64,000 nt of DNA from Scytonema hofmannii PCC 7110 (GCF_000346485.2 NZ_KQ976354.1:4119436-4183435), one strand, 5' to 3'; shown: positions 7,142 through 16,508, numbered from the stretch's first letter. The notes: generated by a model from the sequence alone, not told the origin. Numbers and translations: made by a program.

Positions 7142-10003
7142 TTACCCTTTATTTCCCTTAACCGAGCAGTATTGGAGTATATCCCACTGTCCGTTGCCCA
7201 ATTCAAAAATTAACTGCTGTTCTGTTTGTATGAGCGAAACCTCAAACGTGTCGTAGAACGAACGATTTGCTGTGATGACCCGCAAGTCAGCATTCAGCAC
7301 GAGCATCGGTTCCCAGACGGTTTCTACAATTGCATTAGCATAATCTTTCGCTTCTATCAATTGGGCATTACTGCGTTTGAGGTCGTCAATATCAATTAAC
7401 ACTAGCACTGCCCCATCGATCTTATTATCAATCGTGCGGTAGGGGCGAATTTGCAGGTGATACCAATGCCCGTCCCGGTCTTGAATTTCCTGAGCCTTTA
7501 AGTTGAGCGTCCGAATCACTTCTAAAATCTGTTGCTCTAAGTTAGGCATATTCAGCTTGTGGGTAATGTCGCTCAGGGGTCGCCCAATATCCGTTGAAAT
7601 CAAGTTGAAGATGCCTTCCATTGCTGGGGTAAACTGCCGAATCTGGAGGTCAAATCCCAGCATCAAAATCGGGATATGAATACTGTTGAGCAAATTCTGC
7701 AAATCGTTGCTCACTTGCGTCGCTTCCTGGGTGCGACGGCGTAGTTCATCATTCACCGTGTTCAGTTCTTCATTCGCCGCCTGAATTTCTTCTTTTGCGG
7801 TTTCCAACTCCTCATTGGTACTTTGCAACTCTTCATTGCTCGACAAAATCTCTTCGTTGGCGGCTCTCAAGTCCTGGTTCGTGGCTTGCTGCTCTTCGAT
7901 GATCGATTGCAGATGCTCTCGGCTCGTTGCGAGTTCGTGCTTGAGTCGAGCAATCTCAGCCGGTTCTCTAGTCTTGCGCTTAGAGGGGGCACTGCCATCA
8001 TCGGTTGCAGGTGGTAACTCTGAAACGAGGGGGATATCTTCAAAGAGAACTAAGAAACACTCTTGAGCAGCGCCAATTTGGAATGGAATGACATTGATGG
8101 TAATTTGCCGGATGCGAGGCATGCCTAGCAGAAGGGCTTCGTTACCGCCTTCTCTCACCTGCAAGCCTTCCCGTTTGACCGGCAGCTTTTGCTGTTTTGC
8201 CTGGTAGATAGCAGTTTGTAGCTCTCGCCGCAATTCTTCTTTTGCCATTCTCAGCAGGTTCAAGCTTGCTCGACCGGGAGATGGTTCCAGATAAGGGCTA
8301 GTCTGTCCCCGAAATTGCAAAATCTCCAAGTTGACATCGACCACAACACCTGCAGGAGCATATTGATTCAAAACAATCCGGTCTGCTTCTCTCTGTAATT
8401 CCAGTTCGTTGGGAAACTGTTCTGTCGCAAAAGGTTGAGGGTTGATAATGGTTGGAGAATAAGAACTGGTAGTCAACTCGATGTTGGGTCGAGATGCTGT
8501 CAACTTTTTAGCATAAATTTTGTTTTTTTTGTCGCACAGGGTAAACAGGTCTACAAAGTCACCGACTGTTTCTGAAGTCCCTAGCATGAGAAAGGCTGTG
8601 GACTTGAGACCGTAGTGGAAAATTGGCAGGAGTTTTTTCTGTAAAGCGTTTCCTAAATAGATCAGGACATTGCGACAGCTAATTAAGTCCAGCCGCGAGA
8701 ATGGCGGATCGCCAATCAGATTTTGTCTGGCAAAGACGCAAACTTCCCTTACAGATTTACTGATTTGGTAGCCTGCCTCAACCTGAACAAAGAATCGATA
8801 GAGCCGTTCTGGGGTAATATTAGCAACCTGACTGAGGGTGTAGACTCCATTGCGGGCATATTCGATCGCTGTCTCACTAATGTCAGTTGCGTAAATTTGA
8901 ATCGGTATGCGGGGAACCTGTTCGGCGATAAACTCTAACAAGCAGATGGCGATCGAGTAAGCTTCTTCCCCGGTTGAACAACCTGCTACCCAGATGCGAA
9001 TGGGTGTGCCTGGTGTTTTATCTTTAATGATGACGGGAAAGACCAGACTTTTTAAGGCATTGAAGCTTTCGGGGTCGCGAAAAAAACTGGTGACATGAAT
9101 CAAGCAATCTTGATACAGTGCCATCACTTCTGCTGGGTTGCTCTGGAGATAGCGAGCATAATTTTCTAGGCGTTCGAGCTTGTATAACAGCATTCGCCTT
9201 TGAATCCGGCGATTTAAGGTTGTTTGTTTATAATGAGTGAAGTCGAGACCTGTTGCCTTCCGCAGCAAATTGAAGATAACGGCAAGTGCCTCCTGAGTGG
9301 TAGTCGGGGATGAGTCTGCCTCCGACTTAATTGTGGGTTGGCTTGCAATGTAGGGATGAGAGCTAATCTCAGCTAGCTTCTGGGCAATTTGGTCGGGCGG
9401 TAAGATGAAGTCTACCTGACCTGTGGCGATCGCTGTGTTGGGCATACTATCGACTTGTGCTGACTCCTGGCATTGAGCAAACGTTACACCCCCCGCCGCC
9501 TTGATTGCCTCTAGACCCTGCGCTCCGTCAGAATCGGCACCCGATAAAATGACGGCGATCCCTTTGTTGCCCCGCTCCTCGGCAAGGGAAAGCAGAAACA
9601 TATCAACCGACATAAACACCCGACTGGTACTTAAGCGAGGCATGAGCTTTAGTACCCCTTGATCAATGGTCATACTGACATTAGGTGGAATCACGTACAC
9701 TTGATTGGGTGCGATCGCCATGCCATGTTGCGCCTCATTCACGGACATTTGGGTTGCCCTGGAAAGAATCTGGCTAAGGGCGCTTTCCTGCTCTGGAGCC
9801 ATGTGCTGAATAATGACATACGCCATGCCCGTATTGGTTGGCAAATAATTCAGCAATTGGGTAAAAGCTTCCAATCCTCCCGCAGAGGCTCCAATCCCAA
9901 CCACTGGAAATAATTCATTAAAATTATCCTGCCGATTGTCAGTAGGAACTTTGCCATCAGAGGGATTGGGTTGAGATTTTTTGGAAACGCGTCTGGATGC
10001 CAT
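7142..10003 (-). pseudogene. 5' part of IS-split CheB-CheR-PAS fusion protein
   Basis: The product holds a CheB methylesterase domain (VGIGASAGGLEAF at the start, IQHMAPEQ, then SGADSDGAQG), a CheR methyltransferase domain (TSFFRDPESF, AGCSTGEEAYS, LDLISCRNVLIYL), a Glu-rich coiled coil (NEELQSTNEELETAKEE), one complete PAS domain and the start of a second. The frame crosses into the IS at 7174 and stops at 7142 after a short foreign tail (YCSVKGNKG). The missing end of the last PAS is at 4767-4969. CheB and CheR modules are complete, so a truncated protein could retain both activities on chemoreceptor glutamates. The loss would mainly affect the last PAS. ATG at 10003 (MASRRVSKK) is preferred over TTG at 10108. 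No cheA, cheW or receptor gene lies nearby. Confidence 0.88.
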
Positions 10004-10108
10004 GTCTAAAGCTGCTTTTCTGTCGAGCGCTATCGAGCGCCTAGCTATAAATTCAACTCTACTATAGTATTTCCGAAAAAATCGAATTACTTGAACTGAA
10101 TATAGCAA

Positions 10109-11557
10109 TCATATTTGATTTATGAAATCCGTCTGTTGATGTAAAAGCTCTAGTTCTTTCCGAGTACTTTCTAACTCGTTGTAAGCCATGCTGAGTTCAT
10201 ATTTTGTCTCTGCAAGGGTTTTAGAGACTCTGGCTAACTCTAAGCGAGTAGACTCCAGTTCTTGATTGAATTGCTTGTAATCATTTGTTTCAATAAATGT
10301 CAAAGTAACTCCCAGTAAATCATTTTTGGTGGTAAATACCTGCGAAATATGAATATCGAAATGCTTTGTGCTCTTGGAGGTCGTCCACTCAATATTTTTT
10401 AACACGGCTAGAGCCTGACGAGAGTGAAGTGCTTGCGTTAACGTGTTGGTACCGATTAACTTTGCAACTTTCAGATCTTGAAAAGGGCGTTTCCAATTGT
10501 TAAAGGTTAAGCCAAATAAGGTTCTTGCCCATTCATTGGCATGGAGCAGACAACCGTTTGCGTCAATGGCTAGATAAGCAAAAGAACTGGTCTCGAAGGC
10601 AGTTTCCCAGAAGTAGTTCTGAATTGGCAATAAATGAGTTGTGTGTTGTCTGTGAGACTTAGGAATGATGAGGCGGTAGTCATCTACTTCTAGCGTCAGT
10701 TCTTTGGCATAAATCCTCTGGTTTATATTAACAGGCATATAAATTTGCCTGCGGTTGATTACTGTTTCTGCCTTACCCAAGAAGAGGAAGCCCGTGTTTT
10801 TAAGCGCAAAGTGAAAACGCTTTAGGACGGAGACCTGAGTTTCTGAATTGAAATAAATCAATACATTGCGGCATATTAGGAGATCTATCTTGGAGATGGG
10901 AGCATTTTGAGTCAAGTCGTGACGAGAAAAGATAATGGTGCGGCGAAGTTCTGGGTGAAAGACATAGCCTGTTTCGGTGTACTCAAAGTATTTCTGGAGC
11001 AATTCAGCAGGAATGCCAATAATATCTTTGTTGCTGTAGGTCGCTTGACGTGCCTTCGATAGGGCTGCTTCATCCGTATCGGTGGCAAAACACTGAACTC
11101 GCTGTCGGCAAACTTCAAGACCGAGCGCTTCTGCTAATAAGATGAGAAGGCTATAGATCTCTTGTCCGGTTGCACAGCCTGCACTCCAAATTCGAATGGG
11201 TTCATCGGGTTGCTTGCTGGCAATAATTTTGGGAATAACCTCTGCTGCTAAATAATCCCAAGCTTTGCGATCGCGGAAAAAGCTAGTGACGTTAATTAGA
11301 ACATCATTGAGAAGAGCACGATACTCTTCCCAATGGCGTTGCAAATATTGTAAGTAGCTCTCATAAGTGTCAATGTTGATACTTTGCATCCGGTGCCGAA
11401 ACCGTCGCATCAAGCTAGAGCGTTTATAACCTGTCAAATCACAACCCTGGTTGTACTTGAGGTAGTCTAACAGGGTTTCAAATTCTAAGTTTACTTCATC
11501 CGTGTCTTGTACTCCATTGCACAAGAAGCTCTTCTGAGAAGACATTTTAGCAGACAT
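10109..11557 (-). CDS. CheR-type methyltransferase with C-terminal PAS domain
   Basis: About 482 residues. The CheR N-domain (CDLTGYKRSSLMRRFRHRM) comes first, then TSFFRDRKAWDYL, a SAM-binding AGCATGQEIYSL (the second acidic residue of the usual GEE is Gln here), IDLLICRNVLIYF, a PAS-like domain (about 330-445) and a C-terminal coiled coil. It lacks CheB, unlike the fusion downstream. It lies just upstream of the split cheB-cheR gene on the same strand and is probably its operon partner. It is the intact paralogue of the truncated gene at 153-1508. ATG at 11557 (MSAKMSSQ) is preferred; ATG at 11641 would start inside a large inverted repeat. The Glu-to-Gln change may lower activity; this is inference. 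Confidence 0.83.
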   Translation of the reverse strand: MSAKMSSQKSFLCNGVQDTDEVNLEFETLLDYLKYNQGCDLTGYKRSSLMRRFRHRMQSINIDTYESYLQYLQRHWEEYRALLNDVLINVTSFFRDRKAWDYLAAEVIPKIIASKQPDEPIRIWSAGCATGQEIYSLLILLAEALGLEVCRQRVQCFATDTDEAALSKARQATYSNKDIIGIPAELLQKYFEYTETGYVFHPELRRTIIFSRHDLTQNAPISKIDLLICRNVLIYFNSETQVSVLKRFHFALKNTGFLFLGKAETVINRRQIYMPVNINQRIYAKELTLEVDDYRLIIPKSHRQHTTHLLPIQNYFWETAFETSSFAYLAIDANGCLLHANEWARTLFGLTFNNWKRPFQDLKVAKLIGTNTLTQALHSRQALAVLKNIEWTTSKSTKHFDIHISQVFTTKNDLLGVTLTFIETNDYKQFNQELESTRLELARVSKTLAETKYELSMAYNELESTRKELELLHQQTDFINQI

Positions 11558-11637
11558 TTTTATCCCGAACGTTAAAAAATTGACTTGAGCCGCCCCTATA
11601 TGGCGGATTTTTTTACCGTCACACAGGAGTGATAGAT

Positions 11638-11723
11638 TCATATATTCGTATGCAAATCTATATAATAGATTTGCATACGAATATATGATAACTTTAAAGA
11701 AAAATCTGAGTTTGCATACGAAT
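11638..11723. promoter_or_regulatory. perfect 24-bp inverted repeat plus third half-site, candidate operator
   Basis: Positions 11638-11661 and 11665-11688 are perfect inverted copies (24 bp each, 3-nt centre ATA). Their core word TTTGCATACGAAT occurs a third time at 11711-11723, six bases before the ATG of the next gene. The site lies between the minus-strand cheR gene and the plus-strand small gene. Three spaced copies of one word in a divergent promoter region suggest binding of a dimeric regulator, perhaps autoregulation by the 192-residue protein. A cruciform or the end of a mobile element are alternatives. Confidence 0.55.
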
Positions 11724-11728
11724 CAAAA

Positions 11729-12307
11729 ATGTCCACACTAAAAAAACTTCAATCTACCTTGGAAGCGCTCAACACCGAGCGAGCACAAGTTGCTGGGGCA
11801 GGTTGGTTTCTGCAACATTGTTGGTTAGTGCAAGTGAAGCCGGGAGGCACAGCCCGAACCAACTGTAAATACTGGCAGGTAAGAAGCCGTCAACCCATGT
11901 TTGATGGCAAGACACTAAAACACTTGAAACCGAATGAAGTGGAGGATTACAGAGTCGCGATCCAGCGGGGGCGGCAGTTAAAGCACATCGATCGCCAAAT
12001 TGAAAAGCTGCAACAACAGCTTGCACAACTTACCCTTACAACGGACTCATTAAGGGCTGCATCAGAAAGTTCATCAGCCGCACATAAACCGCCTCTGCAA
12101 ATTCCTATACTGCCGACTGGCGATCTTCAGCAAGCAATGAAAGAACAACTTCTAAATCAAGTGAAATTCACGAATCTAGCTGAACAAGAGCGTATCGTCA
12201 CAGAAGTGCTTGCCAACAGTCAAGCATTGAGAGCTTCATTGCGGCAAGCAGTTGCTCGCAGCAAACAGTTAGGTGTCAGGAATATTGACCTCAGAAAGAA
12301 ATTTTAA
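11729..12307 (+). CDS. hypothetical coiled-coil protein (DUF6788-like layout)
   Basis: 192 residues, function not recognised. N-terminal helix (1-22), an aromatic/Cys segment (GWFLQHCWLVQV, residues 26-37), KYWQVRSRQP, KTLKHLKPNEVEDY, then a helix IDRQIEKLQQQLAQL and a C-terminal helical domain. The YW...KHL...ID..I..L pattern parallels the small protein inside the IS at 6704-7084, suggesting one broad family. It is inserted between two minus-strand che genes and its stop overlaps the cheB stop by four bases (convergent). The upstream inverted repeats suggest tight regulation. The isolated orientation hints at later acquisition. Confidence 0.65.
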   Translation: MSTLKKLQSTLEALNTERAQVAGAGWFLQHCWLVQVKPGGTARTNCKYWQVRSRQPMFDGKTLKHLKPNEVEDYRVAIQRGRQLKHIDRQIEKLQQQLAQLTLTTDSLRAASESSSAAHKPPLQIPILPTGDLQQAMKEQLLNQVKFTNLAEQERIVTEVLANSQALRASLRQAVARSKQLGVRNIDLRKKF

Positions 12308-13350
12308 AAACCTTGTTTTTCTTCATTGAGCTTTATTTCTCGCTCCAGATTTTCCTGGCTCAATATTTCGTTGCTCATGACTGCTTGCCGAACCAAATCT
12401 CCTCGTCGCTTTGCGTCCTCGGCTTTTTGCAACAGTAGGTCTGCCGCCTCATGCTCGTTCATCTCGCGCAGATGCTTTGCGGTATGAGTCATCAACATTT
12501 CACTCGCTTCGATCGTGCGGATACCATCCCAGAGGGACTCCTCGATCGACTGCGTTACCTCGGCTAGAAGGGCATTAAGCGAATAGGCATGCCCTGTATG
12601 GCAGCGAAAGCGAAGCAGGTTACCTTCTTTTAACTGCAACAGTACGCCATGGCACTCAGGACACGTAAAGGGAGAAAGGTCACCTAGTTTCATAATGCCG
12701 AGTTCCAGAGCGTTATCTTGCCGCGCAACACCAACTTCAATATCCATTTTTTCAGACACCAGATTTTCCTCCTGTTCGGGAATTGCTTTGTTAACCAGAT
12801 GCGCTAACAAAGCTCCCATTTCGATGATAGGCACACAATGATCGACTGCCACTGCTTTCAGCGCCGCCCTAGGCATCGAAGAGAAAAGCGCATCAGACGG
12901 GTCTTGAACAACGGCGATGCCGCCTCGCTCTTTAATAGCATATAGCCCTGCCGCTCCATCGTCGAGACTGCCGCTCAACACGACCCCAATGACTCGCGAT
13001 CCATAAGACCAAGCAGCAGAGCGAAACAAGACATCGACCGCCGGACGAAAGCGGTTTTCTTTGGGACCGCGAGAGAGCCGGACAACCCCTGGCTCAACTA
13101 ACAAATGGCGATCGGGAGGAGCCACATAAATACGACCCGTTTTGATTGGCTCGTTGTCAACAGCGTGTGCTACTGGCAGTGAAGTGAACCGCGCCAAAAT
13201 ATCGGGTAACATACTAGGGTAATCTGGGGAAACGTGCCAGACGATAAAGACAGCAGCAGGAAAGTTAGAGAGCATTTGAGAAACGAGTATTTCAAAGGCT
13301 TTAAGTCCTCCGGCTGATGCTCCGACAACAATAATATCTGGCTTTAACAC
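12304..13350 (-). CDS. cheB: CheB methylesterase with C-terminal zinc-ribbon-like domain
   Basis: 348 residues starting at GTG. The CheB catalytic domain occupies about 1-190: catalytic Ser in GASAGGLKAFE, His in VWHVSPDYPS, Asp in LSGSLDDGAAG. There is no receiver domain, unlike classical chemotaxis CheB, so it is probably not controlled by phosphorylation. The C-terminal part has CPECHG (about 232) and CHTGHAYS (about 252), which look like a metal-binding ribbon, followed by a charged helical tail. Stand-alone CheB proteins with this tail are common beside CheB/CheR-PAS sensors. It lies upstream of the cheR and cheB-cheR genes on the same strand, interrupted by the opposite-strand gene at 11729. 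Confidence 0.87.
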   Translation of the reverse strand: MLKPDIIVVGASAGGLKAFEILVSQMLSNFPAAVFIVWHVSPDYPSMLPDILARFTSLPVAHAVDNEPIKTGRIYVAPPDRHLLVEPGVVRLSRGPKENRFRPAVDVLFRSAAWSYGSRVIGVVLSGSLDDGAAGLYAIKERGGIAVVQDPSDALFSSMPRAALKAVAVDHCVPIIEMGALLAHLVNKAIPEQEENLVSEKMDIEVGVARQDNALELGIMKLGDLSPFTCPECHGVLLQLKEGNLLRFRCHTGHAYSLNALLAEVTQSIEESLWDGIRTIEASEMLMTHTAKHLREMNEHEAADLLLQKAEDAKRRGDLVRQAVMSNEILSQENLEREIKLNEEKQGF

Positions 13351-13478
13351 TCGCTGCTCCTTACCATTTTTGCTTTTTGCTACCCCTAATCAGCCAAGGT
13401 AACATACTGGCTTGACCTACAACACTTCCTTTGGATAGGGCTATAAAACACTGACAAATGACAACCGACAAATGACAA

Positions 13479-14255
13479 ATGACTAAAGCAAAATACGTTT
13501 TTTTTCCTTTGACTGTATTTATTTTGGGTGTGTTCTGTTTTTGGATATTTGGCTTGAAAAATATAGCGATGCTGCAAAGCAGCCGCTACGCGATCGCGGA
13601 TTCTCTATCATCCTCGGTTGTTTACGAACAACGGCGTCTTCATAACCCAGATGGAATTGGTAAATTTTATATGGGTCGAGAGATAGCCAGAGTCATGGGA
13701 CACACGGGTGCGGGTTGGCTGGAAAGACCAAGCCGTGAAGGTGAGGAACAGCCCAGCAAAGTGGTGAATGGTCTTAATCTTAAGTCTAGCGATATTGTGG
13801 CGGATATTGGCGCTGGTACGGGTTACATAAGTTTTCGGATTGCGCCTTTACTTTCTACAGGAAAGGTTTTAGCTGTGGATATTCAGCCAGAAATGTTGGA
13901 GATTATCGAGTTTTTTAAGCAGGAGAAAAAGATTGCTAACGTTGAGCCTGTTTTGGCGACTCTTAGCGATCCCAAATTACCACCAGAGAGTGTTGATTTG
14001 GCTCTAATGGTGGATGCTTATCATGAGTTTGAGTATCCGCGAGAGATGATGCAAGGAATTGTCAGGGGTCTGAAACCTGGTGGTCGTGTTGTACTCGTTG
14101 AGTATCGGGGCGAAAATCTTTTTATTGCAATCAAAGCTTTGCATAAAATGACTCAGAGGCAAGTTAAAAAGGAAATGCAAGCTGTCGGTTTAGTTTGGCG
14201 GGAAACGAAAGGCTTTTTACCCCAGCAACATTTTATGGTGTTTGAAAAGTCCTAA
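13479..14255 (+). CDS. class I SAM-dependent methyltransferase, membrane-anchored
   Basis: 258 residues. A hydrophobic N-terminal segment (about 5-25, FFPLTVFILGVFCFWIF) is a signal anchor or signal peptide. The Rossmann methyltransferase domain follows from about residue 85: SAM motif I VADIGAGTGYIS, the acidic VDIQPEM after the second strand, LALMVDAYHEF and LKPGGRVVLVEY. Substrate unknown; similar exported methyltransferases are common in cyanobacteria. A GACAAATGAC-type short repeat precedes the start (13455-13482) and supplies part of the ATG context. It stands alone between convergent neighbours. Confidence 0.82.
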   Translation: MTKAKYVFFPLTVFILGVFCFWIFGLKNIAMLQSSRYAIADSLSSSVVYEQRRLHNPDGIGKFYMGREIARVMGHTGAGWLERPSREGEEQPSKVVNGLNLKSSDIVADIGAGTGYISFRIAPLLSTGKVLAVDIQPEMLEIIEFFKQEKKIANVEPVLATLSDPKLPPESVDLALMVDAYHEFEYPREMMQGIVRGLKPGGRVVLVEYRGENLFIAIKALHKMTQRQVKKEMQAVGLVWRETKGFLPQQHFMVFEKS

Positions 14256-14276
14256 AATGTTGTATTATATTCTCGG

Positions 14277-14564
14277 TTAATTTTGCGATGGAAATAGGCG
14301 GGCGCTTTTGGTTGTACTATCCCAAACTATCCAAGCAAATTGGCTATCTAAATCAGTTGTATTTTCTGTGACTTTGAAATATATCTTTTCTCCGCCTCTG
14401 GTTTCTACAGCAAAGTCGCCATTTTGAGCATATACTACCTTGAAACCGCGATCGCGCAAACAATACATTGCCCAAGCTTTTAATGATTGCCTTTGCGGAT
14501 CGTGTGTAATGGGAGGTCTCTTAATTGCTTCTTCAATGACTTGGTATGTCTTGGGATCGATCAT
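14277..14564 (-). CDS. conserved hypothetical protein (cyanobacterial type)
   Basis: 95 residues, soluble, no recognised domain. Alternating charged and aromatic stretches (FKVVYAQNGDFAVETRGGEKIYFKV, shown only in part by this description, residues 41-65) predict a small beta-rich fold after an N-terminal helix (QVIEEAIKRP). Composition matches the neighbours and the frame has a clean ATG. Its stop lies 21 bp from the convergent methyltransferase stop. Heptamer repeats (TTAGTGG/TTAGTTG) lie directly upstream at 14564-14605. Function unknown. Confidence 0.6.
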   Translation of the reverse strand: MIDPKTYQVIEEAIKRPPITHDPQRQSLKAWAMYCLRDRGFKVVYAQNGDFAVETRGGEKIYFKVTENTTDLDSQFAWIVWDSTTKSARLFPSQN

Positions 14565-14635
14565 TAGTGGTTAGTGGTTAGTTGTTAGTTGTTAGTGGTC
14601 AATAGTCATTTGGCAACATTCTTTCCCTCACTCCC

Positions 14636-15121
14636 TCACTCCCTCACTCCTCCTTGTCCCCCTGTTGGGTCGCAACGAATCTCGATCATAAAGCCATCGG
14701 GGTCATAAAAGTAGACTCCTCTACCTGTTGGACGGCTCACTGGTCCGTGGGCGATGGTAATTTGATTTTGTCTTAAAACTTCAACTGCGCGATCAAATAA
14801 CTCAGGAGCGATGTCAAATGCTAAATGATATGCTCTGGTGAAAGTTCTTTCTGGGTTTGGGTCTGGTGGTGGTAAGTCTGGTTCCCAAAATAAATCGAGG
14901 ATAGTGCCATCGGGGGTGACGAAATTGGCTACTTTTCCTTGTGCTACTAAATCTACGAGGGTTGCTGGAACTTCATCACCTGTCAACTCGTGCAAGCCCA
15001 AAATACCATTGTAGAATTGCCTTGACGCTTGCATATTTTGCACGTTGAGGGCTATGTGATGTACTTGTCGCAGATCTCCTACATTAAGGACTCTTTTGAG
15101 AGATTGGGAACTTGGTAGCAT
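14636..15121 (-). CDS. VOC family (glyoxalase/bleomycin-resistance/dioxygenase) protein
   Basis: 161 residues forming two beta-alpha-beta-beta-beta modules of the vicinal-oxygen-chelate fold: HHIALNVQNMQASRQFYNGI at the start and HLAFDIAPELFDRAV in the second half, ending VYFYDPDGFMIEI. Metal ligand candidates are His in HHIALNV, His in AYHLAFDI and Glu in FMIEIRC, so a metal-dependent lyase, dioxygenase or resistance function is plausible; the substrate cannot be told. ATG at 15121 is used, since TTG at 15130 merely adds three codons. The reading frame ends in a run of short CTCCCTCA repeats, which encode the C-terminal GGQGGVRE. Confidence 0.83.
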   Translation of the reverse strand: MLPSSQSLKRVLNVGDLRQVHHIALNVQNMQASRQFYNGILGLHELTGDEVPATLVDLVAQGKVANFVTPDGTILDLFWEPDLPPPDPNPERTFTRAYHLAFDIAPELFDRAVEVLRQNQITIAHGPVSRPTGRGVYFYDPDGFMIEIRCDPTGGQGGVRE

Positions 15122-15189
15122 GGGTGGCAAATTTGACTTGTTTAGATCGGAGTCTTTTGAATTTAATTTACCATGCTCAGTGATGTCCA

Positions 15190-15222
15190 GATCCCCGACT
15201 TCTTCAGGAAGTCGGGGATCTA
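15190..15222. repeat. palindromic repeat, AGATCCCCGACTTC type
   Basis: AGATCCCCGACTTCTTC pairs with GAAGTCGGGGATCT in a near-perfect hairpin. Related palindromes occur at 56509-56552 (decayed), 56711-56745 (inside eboE) and 59109-59141. As it lies between divergent genes it is more likely an interspersed repeat than a terminator. Confidence 0.75.
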
Positions 15223-15228
15223 ACTTTT

Positions 15229-15321
15229 CAATACTGCAAGGTATAAGATAATTGAGGTGTCAGAACCCCGGTTTCTTAAAGAAACCGGGGTTCTAATTTC
15301 TGCTGAGGCGACGTAGTATTG
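15229..15321. mobile_element. MITE-like element, CAATACT family (decayed)
   Basis: 93 bp from CAATACTGCA to GTAGTATTG, with a central hairpin of CCCCGGTTTCTT and AAGAAACCGGGG. Ends resemble those of the insertion sequence at 4981-7174, but no clear target duplication is left. Confidence 0.6.
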
Positions 15322-15341
15322 ATACTTGATTAATTTATTTT

Positions 15342-15839
15342 ATGACTTTTGATTACTCTTTAGATTTTAAAAGTATTGATTTCCGAGAAAATCCTGAACT
15401 TTATCGCGTTGGTAAGGGCGAGCAGGGAGTATTGTTGGTAGAACCGTATAAATCAGAGATTCTACCTCATTGGCGGTTTAAAACTCCTGAAATTGCCAGA
15501 CAATCCAGCGAAAAAATCTACCAAATGTTTCTTGAATATTTGGAGCAAGATGATTTCGTTGGAGCAGATATGGCACGTAAGTTCTTACAGATGGGTTATA
15601 CGAGATCGCGCCGCTATGCCAATCATAAGAGTGGAAAAAAATACAAAACCAATCCTCAAAAAGCAACTTCTATTGAAGCTGAAGCTAAAGCTAGAAAAGA
15701 TATTTTGCCAAATGAAGTAGACCCTGTTAAAGCTGAATCAGCAGCAATATTTAAAGAAAAGTGGATGCTGGCAAAGAAAAATGACAGATATTGTCAGTTA
15801 TTGGCACAGCATAAATCAATACAATGCCAAGAGCGCTGA
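15342..15839 (+). CDS. DUF4385 family protein
   Basis: 165 residues. The first two thirds match the DUF4385 pattern as I know it: FRENPELYRVGKGEQGVLLV, then YKSEILPHWRFKTPEIA, then DDFVGADMARKFLQMGYTRSRRYANHKSGKKY (positions about 10-110). The C-terminal tail (about 115-165) is charged and helical. Function is unknown; family members are small and soluble and often occur singly. It follows two repeat elements directly and has no operon partner. Confidence 0.78.
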   Translation: MTFDYSLDFKSIDFRENPELYRVGKGEQGVLLVEPYKSEILPHWRFKTPEIARQSSEKIYQMFLEYLEQDDFVGADMARKFLQMGYTRSRRYANHKSGKKYKTNPQKATSIEAEAKARKDILPNEVDPVKAESAAIFKEKWMLAKKNDRYCQLLAQHKSIQCQER

Positions 15840-15951
15840 AATCTCCTTTTCACCCAGTGTTTTAAACTACAGGAGCCGTTTTCCCTCTGAAATACTAAAG
15901 GCTTACTCCTGTAGGTTTTTCCTCGGTAACGGTAACAGTAAGACTTATTGC

Positions 15952-16263
15952 TTAGTAACTGATACCACGGTATTTTCGTCCTATTTCCTCAGTTACCTGG
16001 TCTTTGGGAGGGGTTAATTCTCTTTGGTCGGTGTCATTTAAGTTTTCATGATGGTCTTCCATTCGCTGCAAAAGTTTTTGGGTGGTGATGAGAATAACTA
16101 GGAGCAGCAAAAGCAAAACTTGCCATGGTGCGAACACCAAGCTTAAAGCAAAGCAGAGAGCTGCGAATATCCCCACGAAATACCCAATTTCGTCAGTACA
16201 TTTTTTAAAGATATAGCCACCTACCAAGCCGGTAAATAGCGGAATCAAGAAAAACAAAGCCAT
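15952..16263 (-). CDS. small membrane protein
   Basis: 103 residues with two or three hydrophobic segments (about 2-18, 27-45 and 48-63) and a polar, charged C-terminal tail (about 66-103, EDHHENLNDTDQ). A ribosome site AGGTGAGG precedes the ATG by five bases. No family recognised. It is divergent from tex and stands alone. Confidence 0.65.
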   Translation of the reverse strand: MALFFLIPLFTGLVGGYIFKKCTDEIGYFVGIFAALCFALSLVFAPWQVLLLLLLVILITTQKLLQRMEDHHENLNDTDQRELTPPKDQVTEEIGRKYRGISY

Positions 16264-16508
16264 TTTTCCTCACCTCTGAGCCAATAGCAGAAGCGTTAAT
16301 GTGTGTATATTAGGTTTGTTGTCGGTAACAAGTGTGCCTAATCTAACAGCTATTCAGTTTTAGCTCTAACACGTTACTCATAACAACAGCGTATAAATAC
16401 AAGATTCCGAATCAGTCTGTTAAACTAGCTTAACATTATCTACTTGCGCTGATAAATATATCTAGCGTATTACCTTAAAAAAAGTAGCGTTTTCAACTGC
16501 AACACCCG

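Larger units (their letters stand above)
4981..7174. mobile_element. IS4-type insertion sequence, 2194 bp, with 10-bp target duplication
   Basis: Bounded by 23-bp perfect inverted repeats starting CAATACTGCTCGGTTAAGGG (4981-5003 and the complement at 7152-7174). The direct duplication GAGTATATCC lies at 4971-4980 and 7175-7184. Inside are a transposase on the minus strand (5198-6598) and a small plus-strand gene (6704-7084). The insertion splits a cheB-cheR-PAS gene. Perfect ends and an intact duplication indicate a recent insertion. Small elements with the same ends occur at 19655-19746 (also with a perfect 10-bp duplication) and, more decayed, at 15229, 22925 and 27110. The IS4 family commonly makes 8-13 bp duplications, which fits. 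Confidence 0.93.

Noticed and set aside
153-13350. A chemotaxis operon
   Set aside because: No cheA, cheW, cheY pair or methyl-accepting receptor is present. These are CheB/CheR-PAS sensory fusions of another type.
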